Under the pieces are notes generated by a model. It did not search any database and had not been told where the DNA came from. It was given only the letters and a program-made list of their open reading frames with translations. Source: CAYRTV01 sp964505785 (GTDB lineage: Bacteria; Acidobacteriota; Aminicenantia; Aminicenantales; Aminicenantaceae). Taken from it: a DNA stretch of 64,000 bases. The stretch spans positions 325,618-389,617 of the forward strand of contig CAZDJZ010000001.1 of the NCBI GenBank assembly GCA_964505785.1, given 5' to 3'. A program made the position numbers and the translations under genes. Shown one piece after another: positions 26,023 through 35,660 of the stretch; the first letter of the stretch is position 1, and every line of letters begins with the position of its first letter.

Positions 26023-27411
26023 TTACGGTTCAGAACCTGTAACATTATGGATATCAATATCGAGCCTTTTTATCATTTCATTGAGTGTTGTGGGTTTTAA
26101 TCCGAGCATATCTGCTGCTTTTTTTTGGACTCCCCGGCAGCGCCGCAGGGCATCCTGTATGGCTTGTTTTTGAAAAATCCGGGTTCTTTCCTTTAGATTG
26201 TAAGTCTTGATGTTCCGCTCATTCCCGGTTGAGGAAGAATCGAGCAGAAAAGGGGGAATACTATCCATGGTGATGATATCCCCCCGGCTTAAAACAACAG
26301 CTCTCTCTATCAGGTTTTCCAATTCACGTATATTTCCCGGCCAATGGTATCTTTCCATTAATTCTATGACCTCATCCGAAACTTGTTTTATGTTTTTATT
26401 GTTTTCTTTATTATAGATATCCAGAAAATGCTTGACCAAAAGCGGAATGTCTCCGGTTCGCCGCCTAAGGGGGGGGAGTTCAATTTTTATGACATTGAGA
26501 CGGTAGAAAAGGTCTTCGCGGAACATTCCTTTTTGGATCAATTCTTCCAGCCCGGTGTTGGTTGCTGCAATGACCCGGACATCGACTTTAATGATGTCGG
26601 TTCCTCCCAGACGCATAAATTCTTTTTCCTGCATAACCCGCAGCAGCTTAGCCTGGGTTTCCAAATTCAGAGACGATATTTCATCGAAGAATATTGTTCC
26701 ATTATCGGCTGCTTCGAAAAGCCCTTTTTTAAGGTTTGTGGCACCGGTGAATGCCCCTTTTACATGTCCGAAGAGAAGACTTTCCAGCAAGTCCGGCGGC
26801 AATGAACCGCTATTGACTGTAATAAACGGAGACCCGGTCCGGTTACTGTTCTGGTGAACTGCCTGCGCGACTAATTCTTTGCCGGTTCCGCTTTCGCCTT
26901 GAATGAGGATAGTGCTCCGGGTTGGAGCCACGGCTTTGATGGTTTCGAATACATCCTGCATTTGTTTGCTTTTGCCGATAATATTTTCGAAACTGAATTT
27001 TTTTTTGAGTTCGTCTTTCAATCGAATATTTTCCTGCTGAAGGTTTTTGTGATCGATGGCGCGTTTGATGGTTAACAAGAGTTCGTCATGTTTAAAAGGC
27101 TTTTGCACATAATCAAAAGCCCCGCTTTTCATTGCGGAAATTGCGGATTCAACGGATGCGTAGGCTGTAATAATAATAACCTGGGCATCCGGATCTTTTT
27201 GTTTTATGTGATCCAGGACTTCGATTCCATCCATGCCCGGCATCAGCAGGTCAAGCAGGACAAGGTCGTAAGATTGGGAATCAAATTTTTTCAAGGCTTC
27301 CCTTCCACCAGAAGAGATTTCCACTGCATATCCTTCCGATGTCAGCAAATCCCCCAGGACTTCATGAATGATAGGCTCATCATCGATGATGTGAATATTT
27401 TCTTTAGCCAT
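26023..27411 (-). CDS. NtrC-family sigma-54-dependent response regulator
   Basis: Response regulator of 462 residues with receiver (1-120, phosphoacceptor Asp54 in VLLDLLMPGMDG), AAA+ sigma-54 interaction domain (about 145-375, Walker A GESGTGKE, contact loop GAFTGA, Walker B TIFFDEIS), and a C-terminal Fis-like helix-turn-helix (about 425-455, KKAADMLGLKPTTLNEMIKR). Once phosphorylated it should oligomerise and activate sigma-54 promoters. Its start overlaps the end of the sensor kinase gene by 8 nt, so they form a two-component pair. The target is unknown; the sigma-54 promoter at 58665 and the pilus operon next door are candidates. Confidence 0.95.
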   Translation of the reverse strand: MAKENIHIIDDEPIIHEVLGDLLTSEGYAVEISSGGREALKKFDSQSYDLVLLDLLMPGMDGIEVLDHIKQKDPDAQVIIITAYASVESAISAMKSGAFDYVQKPFKHDELLLTIKRAIDHKNLQQENIRLKDELKKKFSFENIIGKSKQMQDVFETIKAVAPTRSTILIQGESGTGKELVAQAVHQNSNRTGSPFITVNSGSLPPDLLESLLFGHVKGAFTGATNLKKGLFEAADNGTIFFDEISSLNLETQAKLLRVMQEKEFMRLGGTDIIKVDVRVIAATNTGLEELIQKGMFREDLFYRLNVIKIELPPLRRRTGDIPLLVKHFLDIYNKENNKNIKQVSDEVIELMERYHWPGNIRELENLIERAVVLSRGDIITMDSIPPFLLDSSSTGNERNIKTYNLKERTRIFQKQAIQDALRRCRGVQKKAADMLGLKPTTLNEMIKRLDIDIHNVTGSEP

Positions 27412-30280
27412 GATTTTCCTGTTCCCCGGTTATGGATTCCAGAGATTCCTTTTTGGTTTTGTGAACCGGCAGATAGATGGTAAAAACGGTGCCTTTTTGC
27501 TCGAGACTTTTAACGTCGATATGCCCGGCATGTTCTTTGACGATAGCATAACTGATAGACAATCCCAAGCCGGTTCCCTTGCCGATTCCTTTGGTCGTAA
27601 AAAACGGGTCAAATATATTGGGCATGTGCTGGCTTTTGATTCCGGTTCCTGTATCCTCAATCTTAACCGCCACATATTGGCCGTTTTGAAAAGTGCGGAT
27701 TTTAAGAACTCCTCCATCCGGCATAGCATCGAGCGCATTGAGAATGATATTGATAAAAACCTGCTGCAGCCTGTCTCCTTGCCCCCAAACCAGATCTACC
27801 GGTCTCAATTCCAAGTTCAAATTGATATTCATATTTTTTAATTTATAATCAATGAGAGACATGATGGATTGAATATTCTCAGTGATGTTGACATGATGGA
27901 ACATGGAATCCGAGGGATTTCTCGCGAAATTCAGCAGGTTCTTAACAATCCGGCCAACCCGGTCTGTTTGAGCTTCGATTTTACTCAATATGCGGGAATG
28001 TGGAGAATCGGATAATTTTTTTTGCAGAATCTGGATATAACTGGAAATCCCGGTCAAGGGTGTATTGATTTCATGCGCAACTCCGGCGGAAAGCAATCCC
28101 ACCGATGCCAGTTTCTCTGAAGTCAGCAGCTGCTGCTGAAGGGACATTTTTTCTGTTGTATCTTCAAAAACAACGACGGTCCCGTATGGATTCATCTTGT
28201 TATCTAAAAGGGGAGTTTTTGCGATGTCAAAAATTTTATTTTCGCCGTTCGGCAGCTGAAGACTGATTTCACTTAACAGCCGGAATCCTTTTTGGGTGTC
28301 GGAAGGGAATATCGCCGCATAATTTTGGGGACCCAGAACATCGGCCAGGTTTTTATGTGTGACCAGTTCCTTTCTTTTATGGAAGGTCTCTTCCATTACC
28401 CGGTTCCATCCAATAATTTGACCGTTTTTATCTGTAACAGCGACTCCCACGGTTAAGCTTTCTATGATGTTTTCACTATAATCTTTCAGTCTTTCCAATT
28501 CCAGGGCCCGGGCATGAACCTGATCATAAAGATAAGCGTTTTCGAGGGCGAGGGCCATGGGTGAGGATATGGTCCGAAGTAATTCCCAGTCTTCAGAGTT
28601 GAGAAATGTGTCATCGGTCTTTTTTCCCATCGCTAAACATCCAATCAAGTTTCCTTCCACTTTCAGAGGGAGAAGATGGAAGAAATTCAAGGTGGTCATG
28701 GCATTGGTCTCGGAAGAAGGAATTTTTCGTTCTGTCAGGGAGAAAAGCGAGACAAATTCTTCATTTATTATCCTCTGGTAAAGATGTTGATTCAGTTGGA
28801 TTTGATTATTGGGAGGAAGCCATTGTTTTCGGGACCTCTGGACGAAAAATGTCCCTTTTTGGTTATCCGAGGGGAGAAGAAGAGCGATGTGTTCCAGGGA
28901 CAGGGCGTTTGCGATCAGATCCAGTAGAGAGTGGGATAATTTCTCCAAATTTCTTTCCCGGCTCAACTCTTCGCTTATGGAAAGTAAGGTTTTCCGGTAA
29001 TGATAACTGCGGCGGTATATGGCTCGATCTAAAAGGGATTGGATGAGATTTTTTAAGGGCGTAAAGAGAGTTGCTCCAAGAATAATCGCAAGGATTCCGA
29101 GAAGCAGGACATTCAAATTATTTTCGGAAGAGATTTTTGTTTGAGAACTGACAATAAAGTAAACCGCTGCGATGACCATATAGGAAGTGATAAAGGTAAC
29201 GGCCTTTTTTAACAGCACTTCCAGATCCATGAGTTTATAGCGGGAAATGGAATAGGCAAACGCCAAAGGAATAACAGCTTGGAGGACTATAGTCGCTTCG
29301 GAAATTTTTGAAGGAACGGAGCCGAAAATATATGGAAAAGCATAAAATACGGCAAAAGGAATAAATCCGATCCCCAGGCCGTATGCGACCCATTTTAATT
29401 GTTTTTTTATGATCAGGTTCGAGACTTTGTAAGAATCATAAATGATAACACCCAGAGCGATCAGAGTAAAAAAAGTGAAATGGAAGAGATTCAATTTTTC
29501 CAGAGTCATAAAGTAGTCATAAATGAAAGATTCACCAAATTTAAAAATATTAGGTAAATGAATGAAAATTTGACCTGCTGACAACAGGGAAGCGGGAAGA
29601 TAGAATAAATAGATGGGAAATTTTTGGTGTTTATCGATTTTTTTGCGTTTAGGGAAAGCAGTAAAAAAATGCAGCAGCAGAGGCGGGAAAAAAAGGAAAG
29701 AGATGATATCAAGCCAGAAAAACAAGGTGTCCATCAAATCCAGATGTCCGGTTGGAGAAAAAACCTGAAAAGAAAAAAATGTCATTGTAACCAAAAAGAA
29801 AAACATATAGGGCGGGGAAAGGGGTTTTCTGGCATTGATAAAAACGATTAAGCCGATAGCGAAAGCAGTCATTCCAATCAAGGCCAGATAGAAATAAAGC
29901 AGTGGGGTTCCTTTTTTCTCAACATAAAAAGAAGGGAACATGGGAAATCCTTCGCGGACGATCTCATAGCGGACTTTTTGATTGGAGCTTTCAGCAATCC
30001 ACAGTTGTTTAGCAACATCAATAGGGTTTTCCATCGGGTTGAGATTGATTGAATATAGAATATCGCCCTTGTTTATCCCGGCCAGATATGCCGGGCTGCC
30101 CTCTTCCAGCCGGATGGCGGTCAAGCCTTCTTTCCGTTTTTGCCAGGTCACCCCGTCACTAGGCTTTTGCCATTGAATTTTTTTGTATATATTCAAGCAT
30201 CCCAGAACAAGAAGAAGAAAAACAGGAAGAACAATAAAAAGGATTTTGTATTTATTCAAGGTGGTTCTTTGGAGCGGCAT
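27404..30280 (-). CDS. Membrane sensor histidine kinase with PDZ, GAF and PAS domains
   Basis: Unusual 958-residue kinase. Order: one transmembrane helix (about 12-29); a PDZ-like domain (about 43-112, with EEGSPAYLAGINKGDILYSI) predicted on the outer face; seven or so further membrane helices (about 125-400); a GAF-like region (about 430-585); a PAS domain (about 600-710); the HisKA H-box AGVAHEINTPLTG with His736; and a HATPase domain with NIILNALDAMPDGG, DTGTG and GKGTGLGLS. All catalytic motifs are intact. A PDZ domain at the sensory end suggests detection of exposed C-termini or envelope damage, by analogy with DegS/RseP PDZ roles; this is inference. It is coupled to the downstream NtrC-type regulator by an 8-nt overlap. 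Confidence 0.93.
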   Translation of the reverse strand: MPLQRTTLNKYKILFIVLPVFLLLVLGCLNIYKKIQWQKPSDGVTWQKRKEGLTAIRLEEGSPAYLAGINKGDILYSINLNPMENPIDVAKQLWIAESSNQKVRYEIVREGFPMFPSFYVEKKGTPLLYFYLALIGMTAFAIGLIVFINARKPLSPPYMFFFLVTMTFFSFQVFSPTGHLDLMDTLFFWLDIISFLFFPPLLLHFFTAFPKRKKIDKHQKFPIYLFYLPASLLSAGQIFIHLPNIFKFGESFIYDYFMTLEKLNLFHFTFFTLIALGVIIYDSYKVSNLIIKKQLKWVAYGLGIGFIPFAVFYAFPYIFGSVPSKISEATIVLQAVIPLAFAYSISRYKLMDLEVLLKKAVTFITSYMVIAAVYFIVSSQTKISSENNLNVLLLGILAIILGATLFTPLKNLIQSLLDRAIYRRSYHYRKTLLSISEELSRERNLEKLSHSLLDLIANALSLEHIALLLPSDNQKGTFFVQRSRKQWLPPNNQIQLNQHLYQRIINEEFVSLFSLTERKIPSSETNAMTTLNFFHLLPLKVEGNLIGCLAMGKKTDDTFLNSEDWELLRTISSPMALALENAYLYDQVHARALELERLKDYSENIIESLTVGVAVTDKNGQIIGWNRVMEETFHKRKELVTHKNLADVLGPQNYAAIFPSDTQKGFRLLSEISLQLPNGENKIFDIAKTPLLDNKMNPYGTVVVFEDTTEKMSLQQQLLTSEKLASVGLLSAGVAHEINTPLTGISSYIQILQKKLSDSPHSRILSKIEAQTDRVGRIVKNLLNFARNPSDSMFHHVNITENIQSIMSLIDYKLKNMNINLNLELRPVDLVWGQGDRLQQVFINIILNALDAMPDGGVLKIRTFQNGQYVAVKIEDTGTGIKSQHMPNIFDPFFTTKGIGKGTGLGLSISYAIVKEHAGHIDVKSLEQKGTVFTIYLPVHKTKKESLESITGEQENHG

Positions 30281-30330
30281 CTTTACGCTGTGAATCCAAA
30301 AAATTGAATCATTGTGATAAAAAATTTTCC

Positions 30331-30600
30331 CTAGTGCAAAAGATGGCTTCGGGCCGAGCGAACCGCCCAGTTGATGGCCGGTTCCGCCAGATATCTCTTA
30401 AGGACCGGGTTGTCTTTTAACCATAAGGGGTTGGTGTCCCGGGAAAGAAGGTTGTTCATATAGTCATTTTCGGACTGCTTGGATTGAGGCGTTTCAACTT
30501 GGAGAGATTCTATTACTCCCGGTCCCCTTACGCTGGAAAAAATAGACAGGGATGCGGCCAGCACAGCCGTTAGTACGGACTTCAATACCTTTACCTTCAC
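30331..30600 (-). CDS. Small exported hypothetical protein
   Basis: Predicted 89-residue protein of unknown function. Residues 1-25 (VKVKVLKSVLTAVLAASLSI) look like a signal peptide or a single membrane anchor; the rest is polar, with a C-terminal region that includes NPLWLKDNPVLKRYLAEPA. A longer frame to 30678 exists, but a consensus promoter lies within it, so the GTG at 30600 is preferred. The GTG falls exactly where transcription should begin, with no ribosome-binding site. It stands alone between the kinase gene (same strand, 50 bp downstream) and the divergent pilus operon. Confidence 0.6.
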   Translation of the reverse strand: MKVKVLKSVLTAVLAASLSIFSSVRGPGVIESLQVETPQSKQSENDYMNNLLSRDTNPLWLKDNPVLKRYLAEPAINWAVRSARSHLLH

Positions 30601-30606
30601 GATGCT

Positions 30607-30635
30607 AACATAAAGATTTCGCAGAAATTTGTCAA
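30607..30635 (-). promoter_or_regulatory. Consensus sigma-70 promoter giving a probable leaderless transcript
   Basis: Minus strand: TTGACA (30635-30630), 17-bp spacer, TATGTT (30612-30607), then 6 nt and GTG at 30600. The predicted +1 is the G of the start codon. Confidence 0.8.
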
Positions 30636-30726
30636 CTCCCGCGGAATAGCAAAGAGAGTGGGTTTTATTGACAAACAATCAGGGATTAATTATCATGACT
30701 CCTACTATACACATCTATTTGTATTA

Positions 30727-30755
30727 TTTTCAGAAAGTGGATGTGCGAGTATAAT
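30727..30755 (+). promoter_or_regulatory. Promoter of the T4P/T2SS assembly operon
   Basis: TTTTCA (30727-30732), 17-bp spacer, TATAAT (30750-30755). The predicted start near 30762 leaves an 8-nt leader without Shine-Dalgarno before the ATG at 30770. Confidence 0.7.
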
Positions 30756-30769
30756 GGGAATAAACTAAA

Positions 30770-31978
30770 ATGCCGTATTTTCAATGCCGTCTTGCCTCCG
30801 AAGACGGACAGATGTTTTCGAAATCACACTTTGCCCCGTCACAGGATTCCTGCCGCAGGCATTTTGAATCTCAGGGTTTTTGTATTCTTTCCATGAAGAG
30901 AGATTGGAAAAAAATTGAAGTATCCCTTTCTTTGGGCCGGAAAGATATTAAATCCAAAGATTTTGTGATGTTCAATCAGGAACTGGTCGCCCTGATCAAT
31001 GCCGGGTACCCTATTTTAAAGAGCATTCAGATTATCATAAGCCGCGCCAAGGATCCCCGTTTGCGGGAAATATTAATGGAAGTGGAAAATGAGGTCCGGA
31101 GTGGAAAGTCTCTATCGGAAGCGTTCTCTGAAAACAGTATTGATTTTTCCACTGTTTATATCGCATCCCTGATGGCCGGGGAGAGGGGAGGAAACCTGCC
31201 CGAAACCATCAAGAGGTATATCACATATGAAAAGGTGATCACCCGCACACGGGAACGGGTCAAAACGGCTTTGACTTATCCGGTATTGCTGCTGCTTCTT
31301 TCCGGAGCTCTCTTAGGCGTTCTGGTCGGATTCATCATTCCCAGGTTTTCTGATTTCTATTCTGACTTCGGCGCGGAGCTTCCGTTTATCACGCGGGCTT
31401 TGGTTTCGTTTTCCCATTTTGTACGGAATAATTTTCTATATTTATTGGGACTGCTCCTGATTTTGGCGGTTGTATATGTTCAAATGAAGCGGAAAACAAC
31501 GACCAGAATAATGTTGGACCGCTGGAAGTTAAAAATTCCTGTTATCCGGCTGGTGTGGATCGAATCGTCTGTTGCACTGTTCAGCCGGACTTTAAGCCTT
31601 CTGCTGGGAGGCGGAATTTCGCTGCTGCAGTCGGTGGGCATTGCCCGGAAAGCGGTTCCTAATGAGTACCTGGTTCATAGAATGCATGATCTGCCGGACC
31701 ATATCAAAAACGGCGAAAATTTATCGGAAGCTGTAGATAAATCCGGGTTTTTTACTCCCCTGGCTTTGGATATGATCCGGATCGGAGAACGCTCGGCTAA
31801 TTTGGAGGGAATGCTTGGAGAAGTGGCAGGGGTTTACGATGAGCGTATTCAGGAAAGAGTTGACCGGCTGGTGGCCCTTATAGAACCGGCCATTATTCTT
31901 TTTATGGGATTCATTGTGGCCGGAATGCTTCTTTCCGTCTATCTCCCGATTTTTAATATCATCAGTGTAACGAGATGA
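30770..31978 (+). CDS. gspF: Type II secretion/T4P inner-membrane platform protein (GspF/PilC family)
   Basis: Inner-membrane platform on which the assembly ATPase acts. The 402-residue protein has two T2SSF domains (about 65-190 and 270-390). Conserved features include MFNQELVALINAGYPILKSI, GGNLPETI and the repeated LSLLLGGGISLLQSV pattern, with membrane helices near 170-200, 220-245 and 370-395. It starts the seven-gene operon and overlaps the ATPase gene by ATGA. GspF and PilC are homologous; operon context (PilMNO downstream) fits a pilus or hybrid T4P/T2SS machine. Confidence 0.93.
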   Translation: MPYFQCRLASEDGQMFSKSHFAPSQDSCRRHFESQGFCILSMKRDWKKIEVSLSLGRKDIKSKDFVMFNQELVALINAGYPILKSIQIIISRAKDPRLREILMEVENEVRSGKSLSEAFSENSIDFSTVYIASLMAGERGGNLPETIKRYITYEKVITRTRERVKTALTYPVLLLLLSGALLGVLVGFIIPRFSDFYSDFGAELPFITRALVSFSHFVRNNFLYLLGLLLILAVVYVQMKRKTTTRIMLDRWKLKIPVIRLVWIESSVALFSRTLSLLLGGGISLLQSVGIARKAVPNEYLVHRMHDLPDHIKNGENLSEAVDKSGFFTPLALDMIRIGERSANLEGMLGEVAGVYDERIQERVDRLVALIEPAIILFMGFIVAGMLLSVYLPIFNIISVTR

Positions 31979-33594
31979 CCATGAATAAACAAAGTGAAGA
32001 CAAAGAAAACATTTTAAAAGAAGAAGAAAAGATAAAAAAGCTGGCGCAAAGATATAGGGTTCCTTATGTCGATCTTACGGATGCCGCCTTGGACCGGGAC
32101 CTGGTACAGTCTTTTCCGGTGGATTTTCTTCATAGGTCCAATTTTATTCCGCTTAAGGAAGAAAACGGGGTCGTGAAAATCGCGGTGGCGGATCCATCCG
32201 ATATATCCATTATTGACTCCATTGAGTCTTTTTTAGGAAAGAAAGTGGAAGTGTATGCAGCATCAAAACACGCCATTCATGAAGCCTTGCGGAGAAGTGA
32301 GACCGCGCTCCAGGTCCTGAAAACCGCGACCGAAGGGTATTCGGTTCAAGTATTGGACAGGGAAGAAGAGGATAAAGATGAAATCATCTCGGTGGAAAAG
32401 CTGGCGGACCAGGACGGCTCCATCATTAAACTGGTGAATTCCATTATTTTCACGGCTGTCCAGAAATGGGCATCGGATATTCATATCGAATCCCGTGAAG
32501 ATTCGCTTATGGTCAAATACAGGATCGACGGTGTATTGAACCGAGCGATGGAGCCGATTGATCAAAAATTTCAGTCGCCTATCATCTCCCGTATCAAGGT
32601 CATGTCGGATCTGGACATCGCGGAAAGGCGCGTACCGCAGGATGGGAAATTCCGTTTGAGAATTAAGGATAAAACGATCGATTTCCGGGTTTCCATTATG
32701 CCGAGCATATACGGCGAGGACGCTGTGATAAGAATCCTGGATAAAGAAATGATTACCGAAGCCATTTCTGAGTTGAAGTTGGAGATGCTGGGTTTTTCCG
32801 ATAAGGTGTTGGCGAAAATCATCAAATATATCCGGGTTCCTTACGGGATGCTGCTGGTGACTGGCCCGACCGGCTCGGGAAAAACCACAACGCTTTATGC
32901 GGCTTTGACCGAAATCAACTCTCCTGAAGATAAGATTGTCACGATTGAGGACCCGGTGGAGTATCAGATCCAGGGCATTACGCAAATTCCGGTCAATGAA
33001 AAAAAAGGATTAACCTTTGCCCGGGGCCTGCGGTCCATTTTGCGGCATGACCCGGATAAGATCATGGTCGGAGAGATTCGTGATCCGGAGACCGCGCAGA
33101 TCGCCATTCAATCCGCGTTGACCGGACATTTGGTCTTTACGACGGTTCATGCTAATAATGTGTTTGACGTTATCAGCCGTTTTTTGCATATGGGTGTTGA
33201 TCCTTACAGTTTTATCTCCGCGCTCAACGGGATTTTAGCCCAGAGGCTGGTACGGATATTATGCCGGCATTGCCGCGAGGAAGTGACGTACAATGAAGAA
33301 GTCCTGCGTGATACGGGATTAGATCCGGACAAATACAGGAATCATAAATTCTATGAAGCCCACGGATGTGAAGAATGCAATTTCAAGGGATATCAGGGGC
33401 GAACAGCGATAGCCGAGTTCCTTGAGCTTTCGGACAGTATTCGGGAAATGATCCTTAATAAAAAACCTTTGTCTGAGGTGAGGAAGCAAGCCCGGGCGGA
33501 AGGGATGTTCTCTCTTCGGCATTTCGGTTTGGAGAAAGTTGTTGAAGGAATAACAAGTTTGAAAGAATTGAATAAAGTGACATTTGTGGAATGA
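31975..33594 (+). CDS. gspE: GspE/PilB-type assembly ATPase
   Basis: Hexameric secretion ATPase that powers pilus or pseudopilus polymerisation. The 539 residues contain an N-terminal MshEN-like domain (about 35-125), the ATPase core with Walker A GPTGSGKTTTLY near residue 300, the Asp box near IRILDKE, Walker B region IMVGEIRDPETAQ and the His box TGHLVFTTVH. A tetracysteine zinc site (CRHC and CEEC) follows near 425-465. These features define GspE/PilB rather than a retraction ATPase (PilT). It overlaps both neighbours by 4 nt (ATGA). A second ATG lies six nt downstream. Confidence 0.95.
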   Translation: MTMNKQSEDKENILKEEEKIKKLAQRYRVPYVDLTDAALDRDLVQSFPVDFLHRSNFIPLKEENGVVKIAVADPSDISIIDSIESFLGKKVEVYAASKHAIHEALRRSETALQVLKTATEGYSVQVLDREEEDKDEIISVEKLADQDGSIIKLVNSIIFTAVQKWASDIHIESREDSLMVKYRIDGVLNRAMEPIDQKFQSPIISRIKVMSDLDIAERRVPQDGKFRLRIKDKTIDFRVSIMPSIYGEDAVIRILDKEMITEAISELKLEMLGFSDKVLAKIIKYIRVPYGMLLVTGPTGSGKTTTLYAALTEINSPEDKIVTIEDPVEYQIQGITQIPVNEKKGLTFARGLRSILRHDPDKIMVGEIRDPETAQIAIQSALTGHLVFTTVHANNVFDVISRFLHMGVDPYSFISALNGILAQRLVRILCRHCREEVTYNEEVLRDTGLDPDKYRNHKFYEAHGCEECNFKGYQGRTAIAEFLELSDSIREMILNKKPLSEVRKQARAEGMFSLRHFGLEKVVEGITSLKELNKVTFVE

Positions 33595-34556
33595 AACCGG
33601 CAAATAAAAACCAAATCGATTCATGGCGGGAAAAGATTTATGAATTTTTCACCCGGAAACCCTATCTGCCTCTGGCTTTTCATATATCCGAAGGTTATAT
33701 CAGCGGGATCGCGTTATCACCTAAAGAGAAAAAAATCAAGACAAATTTTATTGAGCCGCTCCATCCCGGAGCACTTAGAGCCTCTTTCTTTAAAAACAAT
33801 ATTCAATCCCCGGAGCCGATCCTTTCTGTGATTAGAGGAGGACAAAAAAAATTGGGAGGCAACTTGCATAAGGCAGCCTTGCTGCTCCCGGAGATAACCC
33901 AAAAAACCTTCAGCTTTGCTTTTGATACACTCCCGCTGTCACAGTCAGAGAGGGAAAAATTGATCCGGTTCCGTATAAAAAAACAATTACCGCTAATACC
34001 CGATGACGCTAGAATCTCTTATGATGTTTTTCCCGCGGCTGCTAATCCGGGCGCACGGGTGGTGGCTTCTGCCGTTCGCCGGGAGGTGATCAAAGAATAT
34101 GAAAACCTGTTTGAGGAAGCGGGAATCAAAGTAAAAATGATTTCAACTCCGGTGATGGGATTGATCAACCTGCTGCGCTATGAAACGGCTTTAGACTTTT
34201 TACTGTTAAATGTAGAGGAAGAAGCTTTTTCTCTGGCGGCTGTGGTCAGAGGGGAATTTGCTTTATACCGGCAGAAGCCCTTTGGTTTCGAGAGCCCGGA
34301 TGAAGATGAAACCAGGAATAAGATCGCAACGGTGGTTCAGGAAATAGAAAATACAATGAATTTTATCGAAGACCGGGAGGAAAGAAAAATCGAAGCCTTT
34401 TGGATCAGGAATGGAAGCCATGACAAGAATAAATTTTTTGAAATTCTGAATCCTATGGTCCGGATTACTCCTAAAAATATCGCGGAGTGTTCCCGGCTGG
34501 ATTCGAAAATTCATGACCGGGAGCAATTGGCGCCCTTGATAGGTCAATTAACATGA
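33591..34556 (+). CDS. pilM: PilM-like actin-fold pilus assembly protein
   Basis: Cytoplasmic protein of 321 residues with weak but recognisable resemblance to PilM/GspL cytoplasmic domains: a ribonuclease-H-type beginning (LAFHISEGYISGIALS), central FSFAFDTLPLSQSEREKLIRFRIKKQ and a second actin-like lobe with LLLNVEEEAFSLAAVVRG. PilM normally binds the PilN N-terminus and links the alignment complex to the ATPase. The call rests largely on its position between the ATPase and PilN/PilO, together with the domain pattern. Start and stop overlap the neighbours by 4 nt. Confidence 0.78.
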   Translation: MKPANKNQIDSWREKIYEFFTRKPYLPLAFHISEGYISGIALSPKEKKIKTNFIEPLHPGALRASFFKNNIQSPEPILSVIRGGQKKLGGNLHKAALLLPEITQKTFSFAFDTLPLSQSEREKLIRFRIKKQLPLIPDDARISYDVFPAAANPGARVVASAVRREVIKEYENLFEEAGIKVKMISTPVMGLINLLRYETALDFLLLNVEEEAFSLAAVVRGEFALYRQKPFGFESPDEDETRNKIATVVQEIENTMNFIEDREERKIEAFWIRNGSHDKNKFFEILNPMVRITPKNIAECSRLDSKIHDREQLAPLIGQLT

Positions 34557-35116
34557 TGAAAAAAGCAGTGAATATCAATCTTGCCAGCCAACCAGCCCGC
34601 AACCGGCGGCTGTTTTTTGTCCTTTTGGGAACCGGCGGTCTTCTGCTTATCCTGACCGTTGTGGCCGCGGCCGATATTTTTCTCACGTATTCAGGAAAAA
34701 ATCAAGGAGCCAAAAGAGCTTTAAACCGTTTGGAAGAGCGTATGAAACTGGTTCAGAGGGAAGAAATACGGATAACCAACCGGATTGAACAAATTGAATT
34801 GGCGGAAGGAAGCAGAGTGGACATTTATAATGATTTGATATTTCAAAAAAGCTTTTCATGGGTTGAACTTTTAACCGCCATGGAAAAAGCCCTTCCGGAT
34901 CCCTGTTTCATTCAGTCTTTTTCACCATTGCAAAAAAATGAAAACCAGCTGGAAGTCAAATTTCATGTGGCGTATAAATCCCTCGATGATTTATTGAGTT
35001 TTATAAACCGCCTCAAAAAGACCGGTTTTGATAGTATTCAAGTAAGAAATGAAACACAAAGCAGCGGGGGATACAACATATCGGAAATGTCATTGAGATA
35101 TGAAAGAATTCATTAA
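34553..35116 (+). CDS. pilN: PilN-like pilus alignment protein
   Basis: Predicted bitopic inner-membrane protein of 187 residues. The N-terminal INLASQPARNRR matches the PilN motif (NLxP-type) that docks in PilM. A transmembrane helix spans about 18-40, followed by a coiled-coil stretch (about 45-85) and a ferredoxin-like periplasmic domain. It overlaps pilM by 4 nt and pilO by 17 nt. Confidence 0.85.
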   Translation: MMKKAVNINLASQPARNRRLFFVLLGTGGLLLILTVVAAADIFLTYSGKNQGAKRALNRLEERMKLVQREEIRITNRIEQIELAEGSRVDIYNDLIFQKSFSWVELLTAMEKALPDPCFIQSFSPLQKNENQLEVKFHVAYKSLDDLLSFINRLKKTGFDSIQVRNETQSSGGYNISEMSLRYERIH

Positions 35117-35660
35117 TCTACTCAGCCGCGCAGAGCGGCGAATTATCGCTTCGTTAGGAGCAGTCATTGCTGTTGCCCTGGTCTTTTATATATTCATCGC
35201 CTTGCCTCAACGGAGTTCATATTTATCGAGGCAAAAGCAGATCGATCTGCAGCAGCAGGAATTACAGCGGCTGGAATCCGAGAGACTGCAGCAAAAAAAA
35301 ATGTTGGCGGACTGGATTCAAGCCCAAGATGATTTACAGGAAATCAATGCCAAATATTTTTATCCCCGGGAAGTGGGATACCAGGATATCCGGAAGGATC
35401 TAAACCGTATTTTTCAAAAAACCGGCGTTCGGGCGGAGCGGATTCAGTATGAGTATGCGCAAGTCAGAGATGTTGACATTCAGAAGGTGCTTATCAATTT
35501 CCAGATTTCCGGCGATTATGATTTACTGAAAGGGTTTTTATACGAAATAGAGACCTTTCCTAAATTCATCTGGGTAGAAAAAATAAGCTTCGGCGACACA
35601 GAAGAAACGAACCGGAATATAAGCTTAAGTTTGACCCTGGCGGCTTACTATGCATTGTAA
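35100..35660 (+). CDS. pilO: PilO-like pilus alignment protein
   Basis: Bitopic inner-membrane protein of 186 residues: short cytoplasmic N-terminus, transmembrane helix about 16-35, Gln/Leu-rich coiled coil about 40-80, then a ferredoxin-like domain (about 95-186). Such a layout is typical of PilO, which pairs with PilN to form the alignment complex. It overlaps pilN by 17 nt and the next gene by 11 nt. Confidence 0.83.
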   Translation: MKEFINLLSRAERRIIASLGAVIAVALVFYIFIALPQRSSYLSRQKQIDLQQQELQRLESERLQQKKMLADWIQAQDDLQEINAKYFYPREVGYQDIRKDLNRIFQKTGVRAERIQYEYAQVRDVDIQKVLINFQISGDYDLLKGFLYEIETFPKFIWVEKISFGDTEETNRNISLSLTLAAYYAL

